Assembly (NCBI GenBank): GCA_963787375.1
Contig: CAWBCR010000030.1
Location: 1 to 44,288 of the forward strand
Source of the DNA: CAWBCR01 sp963787375
Lineage (GTDB): Bacteria; Chloroflexota; Anaerolineae; Aggregatilineales; UBA3940
Length of the DNA stretch: 44,288 nucleotides
Reading direction: 5' to 3'
Of the stretch, positions 16,528 to 23,626 are shown piece by piece. Numbering within the stretch: position 1 is the first letter of the stretch; each line of letters starts with the position of its first letter. The notes under the pieces are model-generated. The model saw only the letters and a program-made list of their open reading frames with translations, was not told the origin of the DNA and did no database searches. A program made the position numbers and the translations under genes.

Positions 16528-16983
16528 ATGCGACCAACGATGCCGTCAAGCCTGGTAAAGCCAACCATGGACACCCGCTTCCACATTGATCTCGAATGGT
16601 GGGACCAGTCGGGCAAAGAGTTCAAGGTCGTCATCCAGCAGATGTGCGATGAGTATGGTTCCGGTGACATCACCGAAAGCGACAGGGACCGAGAGATAGA
16701 TTGGATCGACCCCGACACGGGTCAGGTCGAACGTGTCGACGCGATGATGTACACCTTCCTCACACAGTGCAGCCGCAACCCCGAGTTCATCACCGAACGC
16801 ACTACTCTAATCGAGGCATGTTTCCGGGCGCTGTTGGCTTCCGGCAACCATCCCATGACGCCCCCTGAGCTGGCGACACGCACGGGACGCCCCGCCGACA
16901 TGATCCTCAAGACGCTGTCAGGCCGGACAGTCTACAAAGGCATCCGCCCCTACGTCGAACCAGACGCGCCATCTGCTAACTGA
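16528..16983 (+). CDS. Small protein with winged-helix-like C-terminus
   Basis: A 151-residue protein, acidic, without signal or membrane segment. Residues ~15-60 (FHIDLEWWDQSGKEFKVVIQQM) start a conserved-looking core. The C-terminal part (LLASGNHPMTPPELATRTGRPADMILKTLSGRTVYKGIRP) resembles a HARE-HTH winged helix. GGAAGG lies upstream; GTG at 16525 is an equally good start and ATG at 16570 is possible. It follows the 530-residue gene closely, with which it shares this fold. Function unknown. Confidence 0.72.
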   Translation: MRPTMPSSLVKPTMDTRFHIDLEWWDQSGKEFKVVIQQMCDEYGSGDITESDRDREIDWIDPDTGQVERVDAMMYTFLTQCSRNPEFITERTTLIEACFRALLASGNHPMTPPELATRTGRPADMILKTLSGRTVYKGIRPYVEPDAPSAN

Positions 16984-17024
16984 GCACCTTCGCAGCGTCT
17001 GACGCCCGCCGCCCGACACCATTC

Positions 17025-17053
17025 TTGACGGGCAGCATGCCGTTCGTTACAAT
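17025..17053 (+). promoter_or_regulatory. Promoter of tRNA-Arg
   Basis: TTGACG at 17025-17030, 17-bp spacer, TACAAT at 17048-17053; the tRNA starts nine bases later. Confidence 0.75.
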
Positions 17054-17062
17054 GCTCGTCAG

Positions 17063-17136
17063 GCCCCTGTAGCTCAGCGGATAGAGCAGCAGCCTTCTAA
17101 GCTGACGGCCGCAGGTTCGAGTTCCTGCCAGGGGCG
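17063..17136 (+). tRNA. tRNA-Arg (anticodon TCT)
   Basis: The cloverleaf is clear. The acceptor GCCCCTG pairs with CAGGGGC, the D-arm GCTC with GAGC, and the anticodon stem GCAGC with GCTGA (first pair G-A), around loop CTTCTAA. The anticodon TCT reads AGA/AGG. The T-stem GCAGG pairs with CCTGC, but the T-loop is TTCGAGTT, eight bases instead of the invariant seven. One T at 17122-17123 is therefore extra. CCA is not encoded. The tRNA would be defective as written; a consensus error is more likely than a pseudogene because every stem is intact. Confidence 0.9.
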
Positions 17137-17143
17137 CTGTACG

Positions 17144-17186
17144 CCGCCTGCCCATGCCAGATCGGCGCGGGGCGAGGCGGTTTTTT
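17144..17186 (+). terminator. Probable terminator after tRNA-Arg
   Basis: CCGCCT (17144-17149) and AGGCGG (17175-17180) can pair across a 25-base loop that itself can form a short GC stem. They are followed directly by six T residues (17181-17186). Confidence 0.55.
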
Positions 17187-17227
17187 GTGCATGGTGCGCA
17201 CCATCGCGGATTTGCCAGCCACCTTCG

Positions 17228-17236
17228 TGGTATAAT
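17228..17236 (+). promoter_or_regulatory. Extended -10 promoter of ygfZ-like gene
   Basis: TGG directly before a perfect TATAAT (17231-17236) gives an extended -10 element. No good -35 is at the right distance. The gene starts 71 bases downstream. Confidence 0.6.
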
Positions 17237-17307
17237 CTCCAAGCAAAGAAGACAGGTCTTGTCCAAAAGCAGCCGTCGTGATAGACGAGCAGTGAGAGAG
17301 CAAAGTG

Positions 17308-18300
17308 ATGGCCGTCCAGATAGGCAACATGGCCGGATACGAGGCTGCGCTCAGAAGTGCGGCCTATGTACGGCTCAACGGCGCAGGGTACCTGCGAATT
17401 GCGGGGCCGGACCGGGCTGGATTCGTCCAGCGGCAGACTTCCAATGACGTAGAGTTGCTCGCGCCGGGGAAGGCCGTGCCCAACGTGCTGACCTCGCCAA
17501 CCGCGCGCATTATGGACGTATGGACTATGTTTGCTGAAGAAGACGCTCTCGCGCTGCTGACGATTGTGGGACGCGCACCCACAACGGCGGGGTTCCTCAA
17601 GAGCCGCATCTTCTTCATGGATCACGTGACCGTCGAGGACGCAAGTGCGGAGGTCGCCCAGATTGTCGTCGAAGGTCCAGCGGCTGGCGCGCTCCTGGAG
17701 AAGATTGGGGTGGCACGCGTTCCGGGTCCAGACGAGGTCGGTGAAGCCGAGGTTGGTGGCGCAGCGGTCCGGGTCGTCGGAATGGAAGGCCTCAACGGCC
17801 CAGGCTGGCGGCTGCTCGTGGCGGCAGATGAGGCCCAGGCCGTGATCGACGCGCTGGAAACGGAAGGCGCGGCGGCACTCGCGCCAGCAGCATACGAGAC
17901 GTTACGGATTGAGGCCGGGCAGCCCGGCCCCGCTGAGCTGAACGAGGATTACACGCCGCTGGAAATAGGCTTGAATGGGGCCGTCAGCAGCACAAAGGGC
18001 TGTTACACCGGACAGGAGATACTCGCCCGGCAGATCACCTACGACAAGGTCACCCAGCAGCTTGTCGGACTGTGGCTCGGCGGGCCGGCGGCTGCCGGAA
18101 TGGACGTGCGCGCCGAAGGTCGGCGCGGCGGAACGGTGACATCGGTAGCGGAGTCACCGCGCCTGGGCTGGATCGCGCTGGCAGTCGTCAGAAGGCCGCA
18201 TCACGCGTGGGGCACAGCCGTCAGCGTGGGCGATGGTCCGGTGGAAATTCCCGCCACGGTGAGTGGGCTGCCGTTCGCGCCGAGACAGCACATGGGCTAA
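17308..18300 (+). CDS. ygfZ: YgfZ/GcvT-fold protein, folate-dependent Fe-S maintenance type
   Basis: A 330-residue protein of the aminomethyltransferase fold. The diagnostic YgfZ motif KGCYTGQEILAR is present, with the cysteine that separates this family from true GcvT. YgfZ/IbaG-like proteins use tetrahydrofolate and help keep certain iron-sulfur enzymes active. The N-terminal part (YLRIAGPDRAGFVQRQTSNDV) fits the folate-binding fold. The ATG at 17308 was preferred over the GTG directly before it; the upstream sequence GAGAG is a weak binding site. It stands alone behind its own promoter. Confidence 0.9.
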   Translation: MAVQIGNMAGYEAALRSAAYVRLNGAGYLRIAGPDRAGFVQRQTSNDVELLAPGKAVPNVLTSPTARIMDVWTMFAEEDALALLTIVGRAPTTAGFLKSRIFFMDHVTVEDASAEVAQIVVEGPAAGALLEKIGVARVPGPDEVGEAEVGGAAVRVVGMEGLNGPGWRLLVAADEAQAVIDALETEGAAALAPAAYETLRIEAGQPGPAELNEDYTPLEIGLNGAVSSTKGCYTGQEILARQITYDKVTQQLVGLWLGGPAAAGMDVRAEGRRGGTVTSVAESPRLGWIALAVVRRPHHAWGTAVSVGDGPVEIPATVSGLPFAPRQHMG

Positions 18301-18333
18301 TCGCTGATCCGCAGCCAGCGATAGCGCTCAGTT

Positions 18334-18501
18334 CTAGCGCGGGCGCTGCGGCTTGGCTGCGGGCTGCGAAGCCGCAGCCGTCCTGGCCGACCGGATAAGT
18401 CGATCCAGTACGTACAGACCAGCAGCCATAGAGATTCCTCCCCCGATAATCAGAACAATCGGGCCGCCCACAATTAGCGATAGGATAAGCCTTGGGTCCA
18501 T
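18334..18501 (-). CDS. Small single-pass membrane protein (55 aa)
   Basis: The minus strand encodes MDPRLILSLIVGGPIVLIIG, continuing as one long hydrophobic helix to about residue 32. A short basic tail follows (DRLIRSARTAAASQP, ending KPQRPR). AGGAGGAG lies 12 bases before the ATG and 6 bases before an in-frame TTG at 18507, which may be the true start. It is convergent with the ygfZ-like gene. The strong binding site and clean helix support a real gene; no family is recognised. Confidence 0.65.
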   Translation of the reverse strand: MDPRLILSLIVGGPIVLIIGGGISMAAGLYVLDRLIRSARTAAASQPAAKPQRPR

Positions 18502-18702
18502 ATCCAACGAAAACTCCTCCTGCTCGTTCTCTTCGCCTTGCCGCGTATCGGTGCCGCACCCAGGTCGATTAAATCACTCATATTCCGACCGTTTTTATGC
18601 AGTACGCCACAACAAGATCGGAGCGCAGAAACCGACCTGAAGTAAGTATATCAAATCCTGGGCAGTCGCCAAGCTCAATTCGCTTTGGAACGCACGTCGC
18701 TG

Positions 18703-18732
18703 TTGCGACTGCCCCAGCACCTGGGCTATAAT
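18703..18732 (+). promoter_or_regulatory. Promoter of tRNA-Leu
   Basis: TTGCGA at 18703-18708, 18-bp spacer, perfect TATAAT at 18727-18732; the tRNA starts 12 bases later. Confidence 0.75.
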
Positions 18733-18744
18733 CTGCGCGAACCT

Positions 18745-18826
18745 GGGGAAGTGTCGGAACTGGCAGACGAGCATGACTTAGGATCATGTGCCGCGAGGCG
18801 TGCGGGTTCGAGTCCCGCCTTCCCCA
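18745..18826 (+). tRNA. tRNA-Leu (anticodon TAG)
   Basis: A complete type II tRNA. GGGGAAG pairs with CTTCCCC, the anticodon stem CATGA with TCATG around CTTAGGA (anticodon TAG, reads CUA/CUG). A short variable arm GTGCCGCGAGGCGT follows, then T-arm GCGGG-TTCGAGT-CCCGC. Discriminator A, CCA not encoded. Its normal T-loop contrasts with that of the tRNA-Arg upstream. Confidence 0.96.
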
Positions 18827-18840
18827 TCGGCAGAGTCCAG

Positions 18841-18863
18841 GGCTCTACACGCTTCGTAGAGCC
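18841..18863 (+). terminator. Hairpin after tRNA-Leu
   Basis: GGCTCTAC (18841-18848) and GTAGAGCC (18856-18863) form a perfect 8-bp stem with a 7-base loop, 14 bases after the tRNA. No T tract follows, so it may mark the 3' processing end rather than an intrinsic terminator. Confidence 0.45.
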
Positions 18864-19032
18864 TCCTGCGACCTCGACGCCGGACGATTACCTGCCGAAG
18901 TGCGGCCCCTCCGCTGATGTCACTCAGAACGTCTTTGACGGTTGGGCATGACAGCGTCGTGCAGGCGGCCTCCCAATTGCTGGGAGGGTTGCTGCGGACG
19001 GGTCTTGCACGATGGCAGCGGGTTGTGGCCCA

Positions 19033-19041
19033 TGCTATAAT
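19033..19041 (+). promoter_or_regulatory. Extended -10 promoter of tig-clpP-clpX
   Basis: TGC directly before a perfect TATAAT (19036-19041), 36 bases before the tig start. A perfect 7-bp hairpin (18969-18975 with 18981-18987) lies upstream. No heat-shock CIRCE-like repeat is visible. Confidence 0.6.
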
Positions 19042-19077
19042 TCGGAACTACCTTAAACACCATTTAGGGAAAGCAAC

Positions 19078-20634
19078 GTGGCAAAAGTCGAAAAAGAGCT
19101 GCTCGAAAACCGCCAGGCAAAACTGACCGTTACCGTCGACCCTGAACAACTCCGCAGGGAGATGCAGGACGCCGCGCGGCGAATTTCCCGGCACGTGAAC
19201 ATCCCTGGTTTCCGGAAGGGCAAAGCTCCCTACCGGATCGTCCTACAGCATTTTGGCGAAGAAGCTATCTTTGACGAGGCGCTCGATCCACTGGGGCAGG
19301 CCGTGTATGTCGAGGCACTGAAGGAAGCCGACGTGGACCCTTATGCGCCTGGTGAGCTGTCGGAAGTATCCTCCGAGCGCGATCCCCTGGTGCTGACCTT
19401 CACCGTGCCGCTTACTCCAGATGTGGGCCTAGGTGAGTATCGGGACGTTCGGATCAAGTACAAAGCGCCCAAGGTGACTAAGAACGAAGTCGAAGAAGCG
19501 CTGGACGCTCTGCGCGAACAGCAGGGTACGCTCGACCCAGTCGAGCGGCCCATCGCGATGGGCGACGTAGCCGTGCTGGATATCGTCGGAACGCTGGTGC
19601 GCGAAGGCGATGAGCCCGAGGATCCTGACCAGCCCTCGACATGGGTTAACCGCCAGGGTGTTCGCGTCAAGGTCGCCGAGGAGGCCACCTACCCCGTGCC
19701 GGGCTTTCCCTCACAGGTCGCTGGGATGGCCGCTGGCGACGAGCGCAGCTTCGACATCTCATTCTCAGAGGAAGATGAAGAGGTCGCGGAAGTGCTGCGC
19801 GGAAAGACGCTGCACTTCGAGGTGCGCTGTGACGAGGTCTACGAGCACAAGGTGCCGGAGCTGAACGATGACCTGGCCAAGGAGCTGGGCGAATACGAGA
19901 CTGTAAAAGACCTCCGCATCAGCGTCCGTGCCGAGCTTGAGCACGAGGCGCAGCACGAAGCCGACGACGAGTACACCGAGAAGATCTTCGATAAGCTGCT
20001 CGGCGGGGTGGCGACAGTGAGCTACCCGCCGGTCATGCTTGAAGAGCAGATCGACAAGTTCCTTGAGGATTTTGACGACCGCCTGCGCCAGCAAGGGCTT
20101 AATCTCGACGAATACAAGCGCATCAACAATACAACTGACGAGCAGATGCGCGACGAAGTGCGTGAGAATGCCGAGCGCCAGCTCAAGCATGCGCTGATCC
20201 TGGGCAAGCTGGCAGAGGTCGAAGAACTGCACGCTAAAGACGAAGAGATCGATGATCAGATCAGCACGATGTCACTCGCCTATGGCAGTCAGGCGACGCT
20301 GGCCCGGCAGTTGTTTGGTTCGCCGGAAGCGCGGCGCTCGATTGCCAACCGCCTGCTCGCGGAAAAGGCTGTCAGCCGCCTGATCGCAATCGCGAAGGGC
20401 GAAGAGCCACCAATTGGCGATGAGCAGCCGGCACCGGGTGAGACGGTGGAGGGCGAACTGGACGAGGCTAAGAAGAAGCCAAAAGCCAGGAAGTCGACCG
20501 CCAAGGCGAACGTGGAGAGCGAAGAGAAACCAAAGGCCAAGAAGACGACCACCAAGGCAAAAGCCAAAGCGGCAGACGAAGTGGTTGCACAGGCAGCCGC
20601 AGATGTGAACGAAACGGATACCGCGGAGTCGTGA
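19078..20634 (+). CDS. tig: Trigger factor
   Basis: A 518-residue ribosome-associated chaperone and peptidyl-prolyl isomerase. The ribosome-docking signature VNIPGFRKGKAPYRIV is near residue 45. The central FKBP domain spans about 155-240 (MGDVAVLDIVGTL...FPSQVAGMAAGDERSFDISF), followed by the helical C-terminal arms. About 75 residues beyond the usual end are added: an acidic stretch, then a Lys/Ala-rich tail with repeats of KPKARKSTAKA and KPKAKKTTTKA. The start is GTG with AGGGAAAG upstream. Gene order tig-clpP-clpX is the classic arrangement linking folding of new chains to proteolysis. Confidence 0.96.
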   Translation: MAKVEKELLENRQAKLTVTVDPEQLRREMQDAARRISRHVNIPGFRKGKAPYRIVLQHFGEEAIFDEALDPLGQAVYVEALKEADVDPYAPGELSEVSSERDPLVLTFTVPLTPDVGLGEYRDVRIKYKAPKVTKNEVEEALDALREQQGTLDPVERPIAMGDVAVLDIVGTLVREGDEPEDPDQPSTWVNRQGVRVKVAEEATYPVPGFPSQVAGMAAGDERSFDISFSEEDEEVAEVLRGKTLHFEVRCDEVYEHKVPELNDDLAKELGEYETVKDLRISVRAELEHEAQHEADDEYTEKIFDKLLGGVATVSYPPVMLEEQIDKFLEDFDDRLRQQGLNLDEYKRINNTTDEQMRDEVRENAERQLKHALILGKLAEVEELHAKDEEIDDQISTMSLAYGSQATLARQLFGSPEARRSIANRLLAEKAVSRLIAIAKGEEPPIGDEQPAPGETVEGELDEAKKKPKARKSTAKANVESEEKPKAKKTTTKAKAKAADEVVAQAAADVNETDTAES

Positions 20635-20716
20635 GACGAAGGGGCCTGTCAGCACAGGTTGAGTGAGCAATTAGCGACACCATGAGCCGAGCATGCCACA
20701 AGGAGAGCCCCCAACC

Positions 20717-21328
20717 ATGATGCCAGTCTTCCCTACCAGCCTGATTCCGATGGTCGTGGAATCCACAGGCCGGGGCGAGCGCGCTTACGACATCTACTCC
20801 CTGCTGCTGAAGGAACGGATCATCTTCGTCGGGACGGGGATCAATGATCAGATCGCTAATCTGGTCGTGGCGCAGCTTCTGTTCCTCAACCGTGAGGACC
20901 CCGACAAAGAGATCCAGATGTTCATCAACTCGCCGGGCGGGGCAATCTACGCCGGGCTGGGCATTTATGACACCATGCAGCAGATCAGCGCGCCTGTCAG
21001 CACGGTAGCGGTCGGTTTCACAGCAAGCTTCGGGACAGTGCTGCTGACGGCTGGCACAACGGGTCGCCGTTACGCGCTGCCCAATGCGACCATCCACCTG
21101 CATCAGCCACTGGGCGGGGCGCAAGGCCAGGCCACCGATATCGAAATTCAGGCCAAGGAAATCCTGCGGCTGCGCGAACGTCTAAACGAGATTCTCTCGC
21201 ACCACACCGGGCAACCGGTCGAGAAGATCGCGGACGACACCGATCGCGATATCTTCCTGACCGCTGAACACGCCGTGGAGTACGGTCTGATTGACGGGGT
21301 GCTTGAGCCGCAAGAGAAGGCAGGGTAA
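20717..21328 (+). CDS. clpP: ATP-dependent Clp protease proteolytic subunit
   Basis: A 203-residue serine peptidase. The catalytic triad is visible: Ser in GFTASFGTVLL, His in TIHLHQPLGG, and Asp in DTDRDIF. The substrate-channel segments match ClpP (FINSPGGAIYAGLGIYDTM; QGQATDIEIQAKEI). The nucleophile elbow has Phe where most ClpPs have Met (ASFG for ASMG). The ATG at 20717 is chosen because AGGAGAG ends nine bases before it; an upstream in-frame ATG at 20693 has no binding site. It forms the barrel that ClpX feeds. Confidence 0.97.
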   Translation: MMPVFPTSLIPMVVESTGRGERAYDIYSLLLKERIIFVGTGINDQIANLVVAQLLFLNREDPDKEIQMFINSPGGAIYAGLGIYDTMQQISAPVSTVAVGFTASFGTVLLTAGTTGRRYALPNATIHLHQPLGGAQGQATDIEIQAKEILRLRERLNEILSHHTGQPVEKIADDTDRDIFLTAEHAVEYGLIDGVLEPQEKAG

Positions 21329-21331
21329 GTT

Positions 21332-22612
21332 ATGCAAACGGATCAAAATGGACCGCAGCATTGTTCGTTCTGCCGGCGACCTCAAACCGAGGTACGGCGG
21401 CTTATCTCCGGGCCGGAAGGCGTGTTCATTTGCGATGAATGCGTGGACCTGTGCCGTGAGATACTTGAAGAAGAAGATAGCACGTTCCCGACCGAAGAAG
21501 ACCTGCTATCAGAAGACATCCCGTCGCCGCAGGACATCTCTGGGCATCTGAACGAGTACGTGATCGGGCAGGAGCGGGCAAAACGCGTGTTGTCAGTGGC
21601 GGTCTACAATCACTACAAGCGGATCAAAGTCGGCGGGCGGCTGGACGATGTCGAGATCGACAAGAGCAACATTCTGCTGATCGGCCCCACGGGCGTCGGC
21701 AAGACGCTGCTGGCACAGACGCTGGCGCGTTTCCTGGATGTTCCATTCTGCATCGCAGATGCGACCGCGCTGACCGAAGCGGGCTACGTCGGCGAGGATG
21801 TCGAGAACATTTTGCTGCGGCTGATTCAGGCAGCGGACTTCGACCTGAAGCGCGCCGAGCGCGGCATCATCTACATCGATGAGATAGATAAGACAGCTCG
21901 CAAGAGCGGCGACAACCCGTCGATCACGCGCGACGTCAGCGGAGAGGGCGTGCAGCAAGCGCTGCTCAAGATCATCGAGGGCACCGTGGCCAACGTGCCG
22001 CCGCAGGGCGGACGCAAGCACCCGCACCAGGAGTTCATACAGCTCGATACTACCAACATCCTGTTTATCTGTGGAGGGACGTTCTCGGGGATCGAAGACA
22101 TCATCGCCAACCGGATCGGGACGAAGGGCACGATGGGCTTCAGAAGCGCGTCCAACCACCGCGACATGGATGATGCCGGCGTGCTGCGCAGCGTCAGGCC
22201 CGAAGACCTGATCGGGTATGGGATGATCCCGGAGTTCATCGGTCGCCTGCCTGTCGTCGTGTCAGTCGACCCACTCGACGAGCAGACGTTGATCGACATC
22301 CTGACTATGCCCAAGAATGCGCTGGTCCGGCAGTACCGGGCGATGTTCGCGTTGGATGAGGTCGAGCTGGACTTCACCGATGAGGCTCTCGCCGCAGCCG
22401 CGAGGATAGCCATCGAACGGGAGACCGGCGCGCGCGGCCTGCGCTCGATCATTGAGAGCACGCTACTCGACGTGATGTTCGAGATCCCGTCGCGCGACGA
22501 CATTACCAAGGTGGTCGTCAACGCCGAAGCGATTCGCGGCGAGAGCCGCCCGCTGATACTGGCAGCGAACGAGAAGAAGCTCAAGTGGTCTGACGAGCAG
22601 CGGGCAGCCTGA
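21332..22612 (+). CDS. clpX: ATP-dependent Clp protease ATP-binding subunit ClpX
   Basis: A 426-residue AAA+ unfoldase. The N-terminal zinc-binding domain has four cysteines (HCSFC and ICDECVDLC). Walker A is GPTGVGKTLLAQ, Walker B IIYIDEIDK, and the region around PQGGRKHPHQEF is typical of ClpX. The ClpP-binding loop is expected near IGYGMIPEFIGRLP; the canonical IGF tripeptide is not obvious to me. It starts three bases after the clpP stop and is followed by a strong terminator. Confidence 0.97.
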   Translation: MQTDQNGPQHCSFCRRPQTEVRRLISGPEGVFICDECVDLCREILEEEDSTFPTEEDLLSEDIPSPQDISGHLNEYVIGQERAKRVLSVAVYNHYKRIKVGGRLDDVEIDKSNILLIGPTGVGKTLLAQTLARFLDVPFCIADATALTEAGYVGEDVENILLRLIQAADFDLKRAERGIIYIDEIDKTARKSGDNPSITRDVSGEGVQQALLKIIEGTVANVPPQGGRKHPHQEFIQLDTTNILFICGGTFSGIEDIIANRIGTKGTMGFRSASNHRDMDDAGVLRSVRPEDLIGYGMIPEFIGRLPVVVSVDPLDEQTLIDILTMPKNALVRQYRAMFALDEVELDFTDEALAAAARIAIERETGARGLRSIIESTLLDVMFEIPSRDDITKVVVNAEAIRGESRPLILAANEKKLKWSDEQRAA

Positions 22613-22640
22613 GGCTGCGCACTTGACACCGTAACGCAGC

Positions 22641-22678
22641 GGGGCGGATGGTTGCTAACCATCCGCCCCGTCTTTTTT
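22641..22678 (+). terminator. Strong intrinsic terminator after clpX
   Basis: A 13-bp perfect stem (22641-22653 with 22657-22669) closes a GCT loop and is followed by GTCTTTTTT. It ends the tig-clpP-clpX operon and separates it from the convergent hydrolase gene. Confidence 0.95.
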
Positions 22679-22704
22679 GATGCCTGTTCACGGCAACCGC
22701 GGTG

Positions 22705-23364
22705 TTACACGCCGACGTGCTCGTCCTCAATCGGCAGGATCATTGCCTGTACACCGCTGTTAACCATCTGCACGAAGGCCCGTCCCAGATCTTTGCTTCC
22801 TGGAACCTCACGGCCATAGTGCATCGGGACCACAATCAGCGGCTTGATGCGGTCGACCGCTTGCACAGCTTCTTCAGGGTTCATCGTGAATGCACCGCCG
22901 ACCGGTAGAAGCGCGATGTCGCAGCCGATGGTGTCCATTTCCGGGATCAGGTCCGTGTCGCCTGCGTAGTAGATATCGTGGTGCATCATGCTGATCACAA
23001 ACCCGAGGCCACCGAACGCTTTGGCGTGGTACGCCTCATCGATGGTATAAGCGGGCACGGCCCTCACCGCTCCCGCACCGGGCAGCAGCGGCCCGGTTTG
23101 CCACGGGCGCATCACCCGCACGCCAGTGCCAAGCATGTTCGCGACACGCTGGTTACTGAGGATGATCGTATCGGGCCGGCGGATCAACTTAATATCCGTT
23201 GGAGAACAGTGATCGTGATGATCGTGGCTGATCAGGATGAGATCCGCGGACGGGGAGTTGGGCGGCAGGTGCCACGGATCGATGTAGATGACAGGGCCGT
23301 CTTCGTGCGGCGGGCCGTTAAGTCGGAAGCTGGCATGGCCCAGCCAATGCACTCGTTCGATCAT
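22705..23364 (-). CDS. UlaG-like metallo-beta-lactamase-fold hydrolase
   Basis: A 219-residue protein of the UPF0173/UlaG-like group. Metal ligands are in SHDHHDHCSP (H-x-H-x-D-H), in YYAGDTDLIPEM, and in VPMHYG. It starts IERVHWLGHASFRL, as expected for the family. The group contains lactonases and uncharacterised hydrolases; the substrate is not predictable. I chose the ATG at 23364, with AGGAGAAGGA upstream; the frame is open 34 codons further, but those show no homology. Confidence 0.9.
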   Translation of the reverse strand: MIERVHWLGHASFRLNGPPHEDGPVIYIDPWHLPPNSPSADLILISHDHHDHCSPTDIKLIRRPDTIILSNQRVANMLGTGVRVMRPWQTGPLLPGAGAVRAVPAYTIDEAYHAKAFGGLGFVISMMHHDIYYAGDTDLIPEMDTIGCDIALLPVGGAFTMNPEEAVQAVDRIKPLIVVPMHYGREVPGSKDLGRAFVQMVNSGVQAMILPIEDEHVGV

Positions 23365-23476
23365 GTCCTTCTCCTGCTTTTCGAGCGTAGCGGCGAATGC
23401 AGCACTCTCGACACCGGGCATGCTGCACAAAAAGCGGGCCGCATGCCCACCGGTTCTGTCGTTCACCTAATGGGAG

Positions 23477-23485
23477 ATTGTACCA
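23477..23485 (-). promoter_or_regulatory. Extended -10 promoter of the UlaG-like gene
   Basis: On the minus strand TGG precedes TACAAT (23482-23477). A TTGACC at 23500-23495 is too close (12 bp) to be a normal -35. Confidence 0.45.
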
Positions 23486-23550
23486 CGTGGCACAGGTCAA
23501 TGCTGTACGAAAGCCCTACAGCGGCGGCGGATGCGTCTCGTTTCGCACGA

Positions 23551-23580
23551 TTGTGCAGCACAGGATGGCGATGCTATAAT
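23551..23580 (+). promoter_or_regulatory. Promoter of the class V aminotransferase operon
   Basis: TTGTGC at 23551-23556, 18-bp spacer, extended -10 TGC-TATAAT (23572-23580). The gene starts 46 bases downstream. Confidence 0.7.
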
Positions 23581-23626
23581 CGCGGAGAAGCTTGAAGAAG
23601 CGTGCCCGTCATAGAGGTGTTGCACT

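Noticed and set aside
18353..18640. 95-codon plus-strand frame between ygfZ and tRNA-Leu
   Set aside because: It overlaps the minus-strand 55-aa membrane protein, lacks a binding site and is Ser/Arg-rich without a domain.
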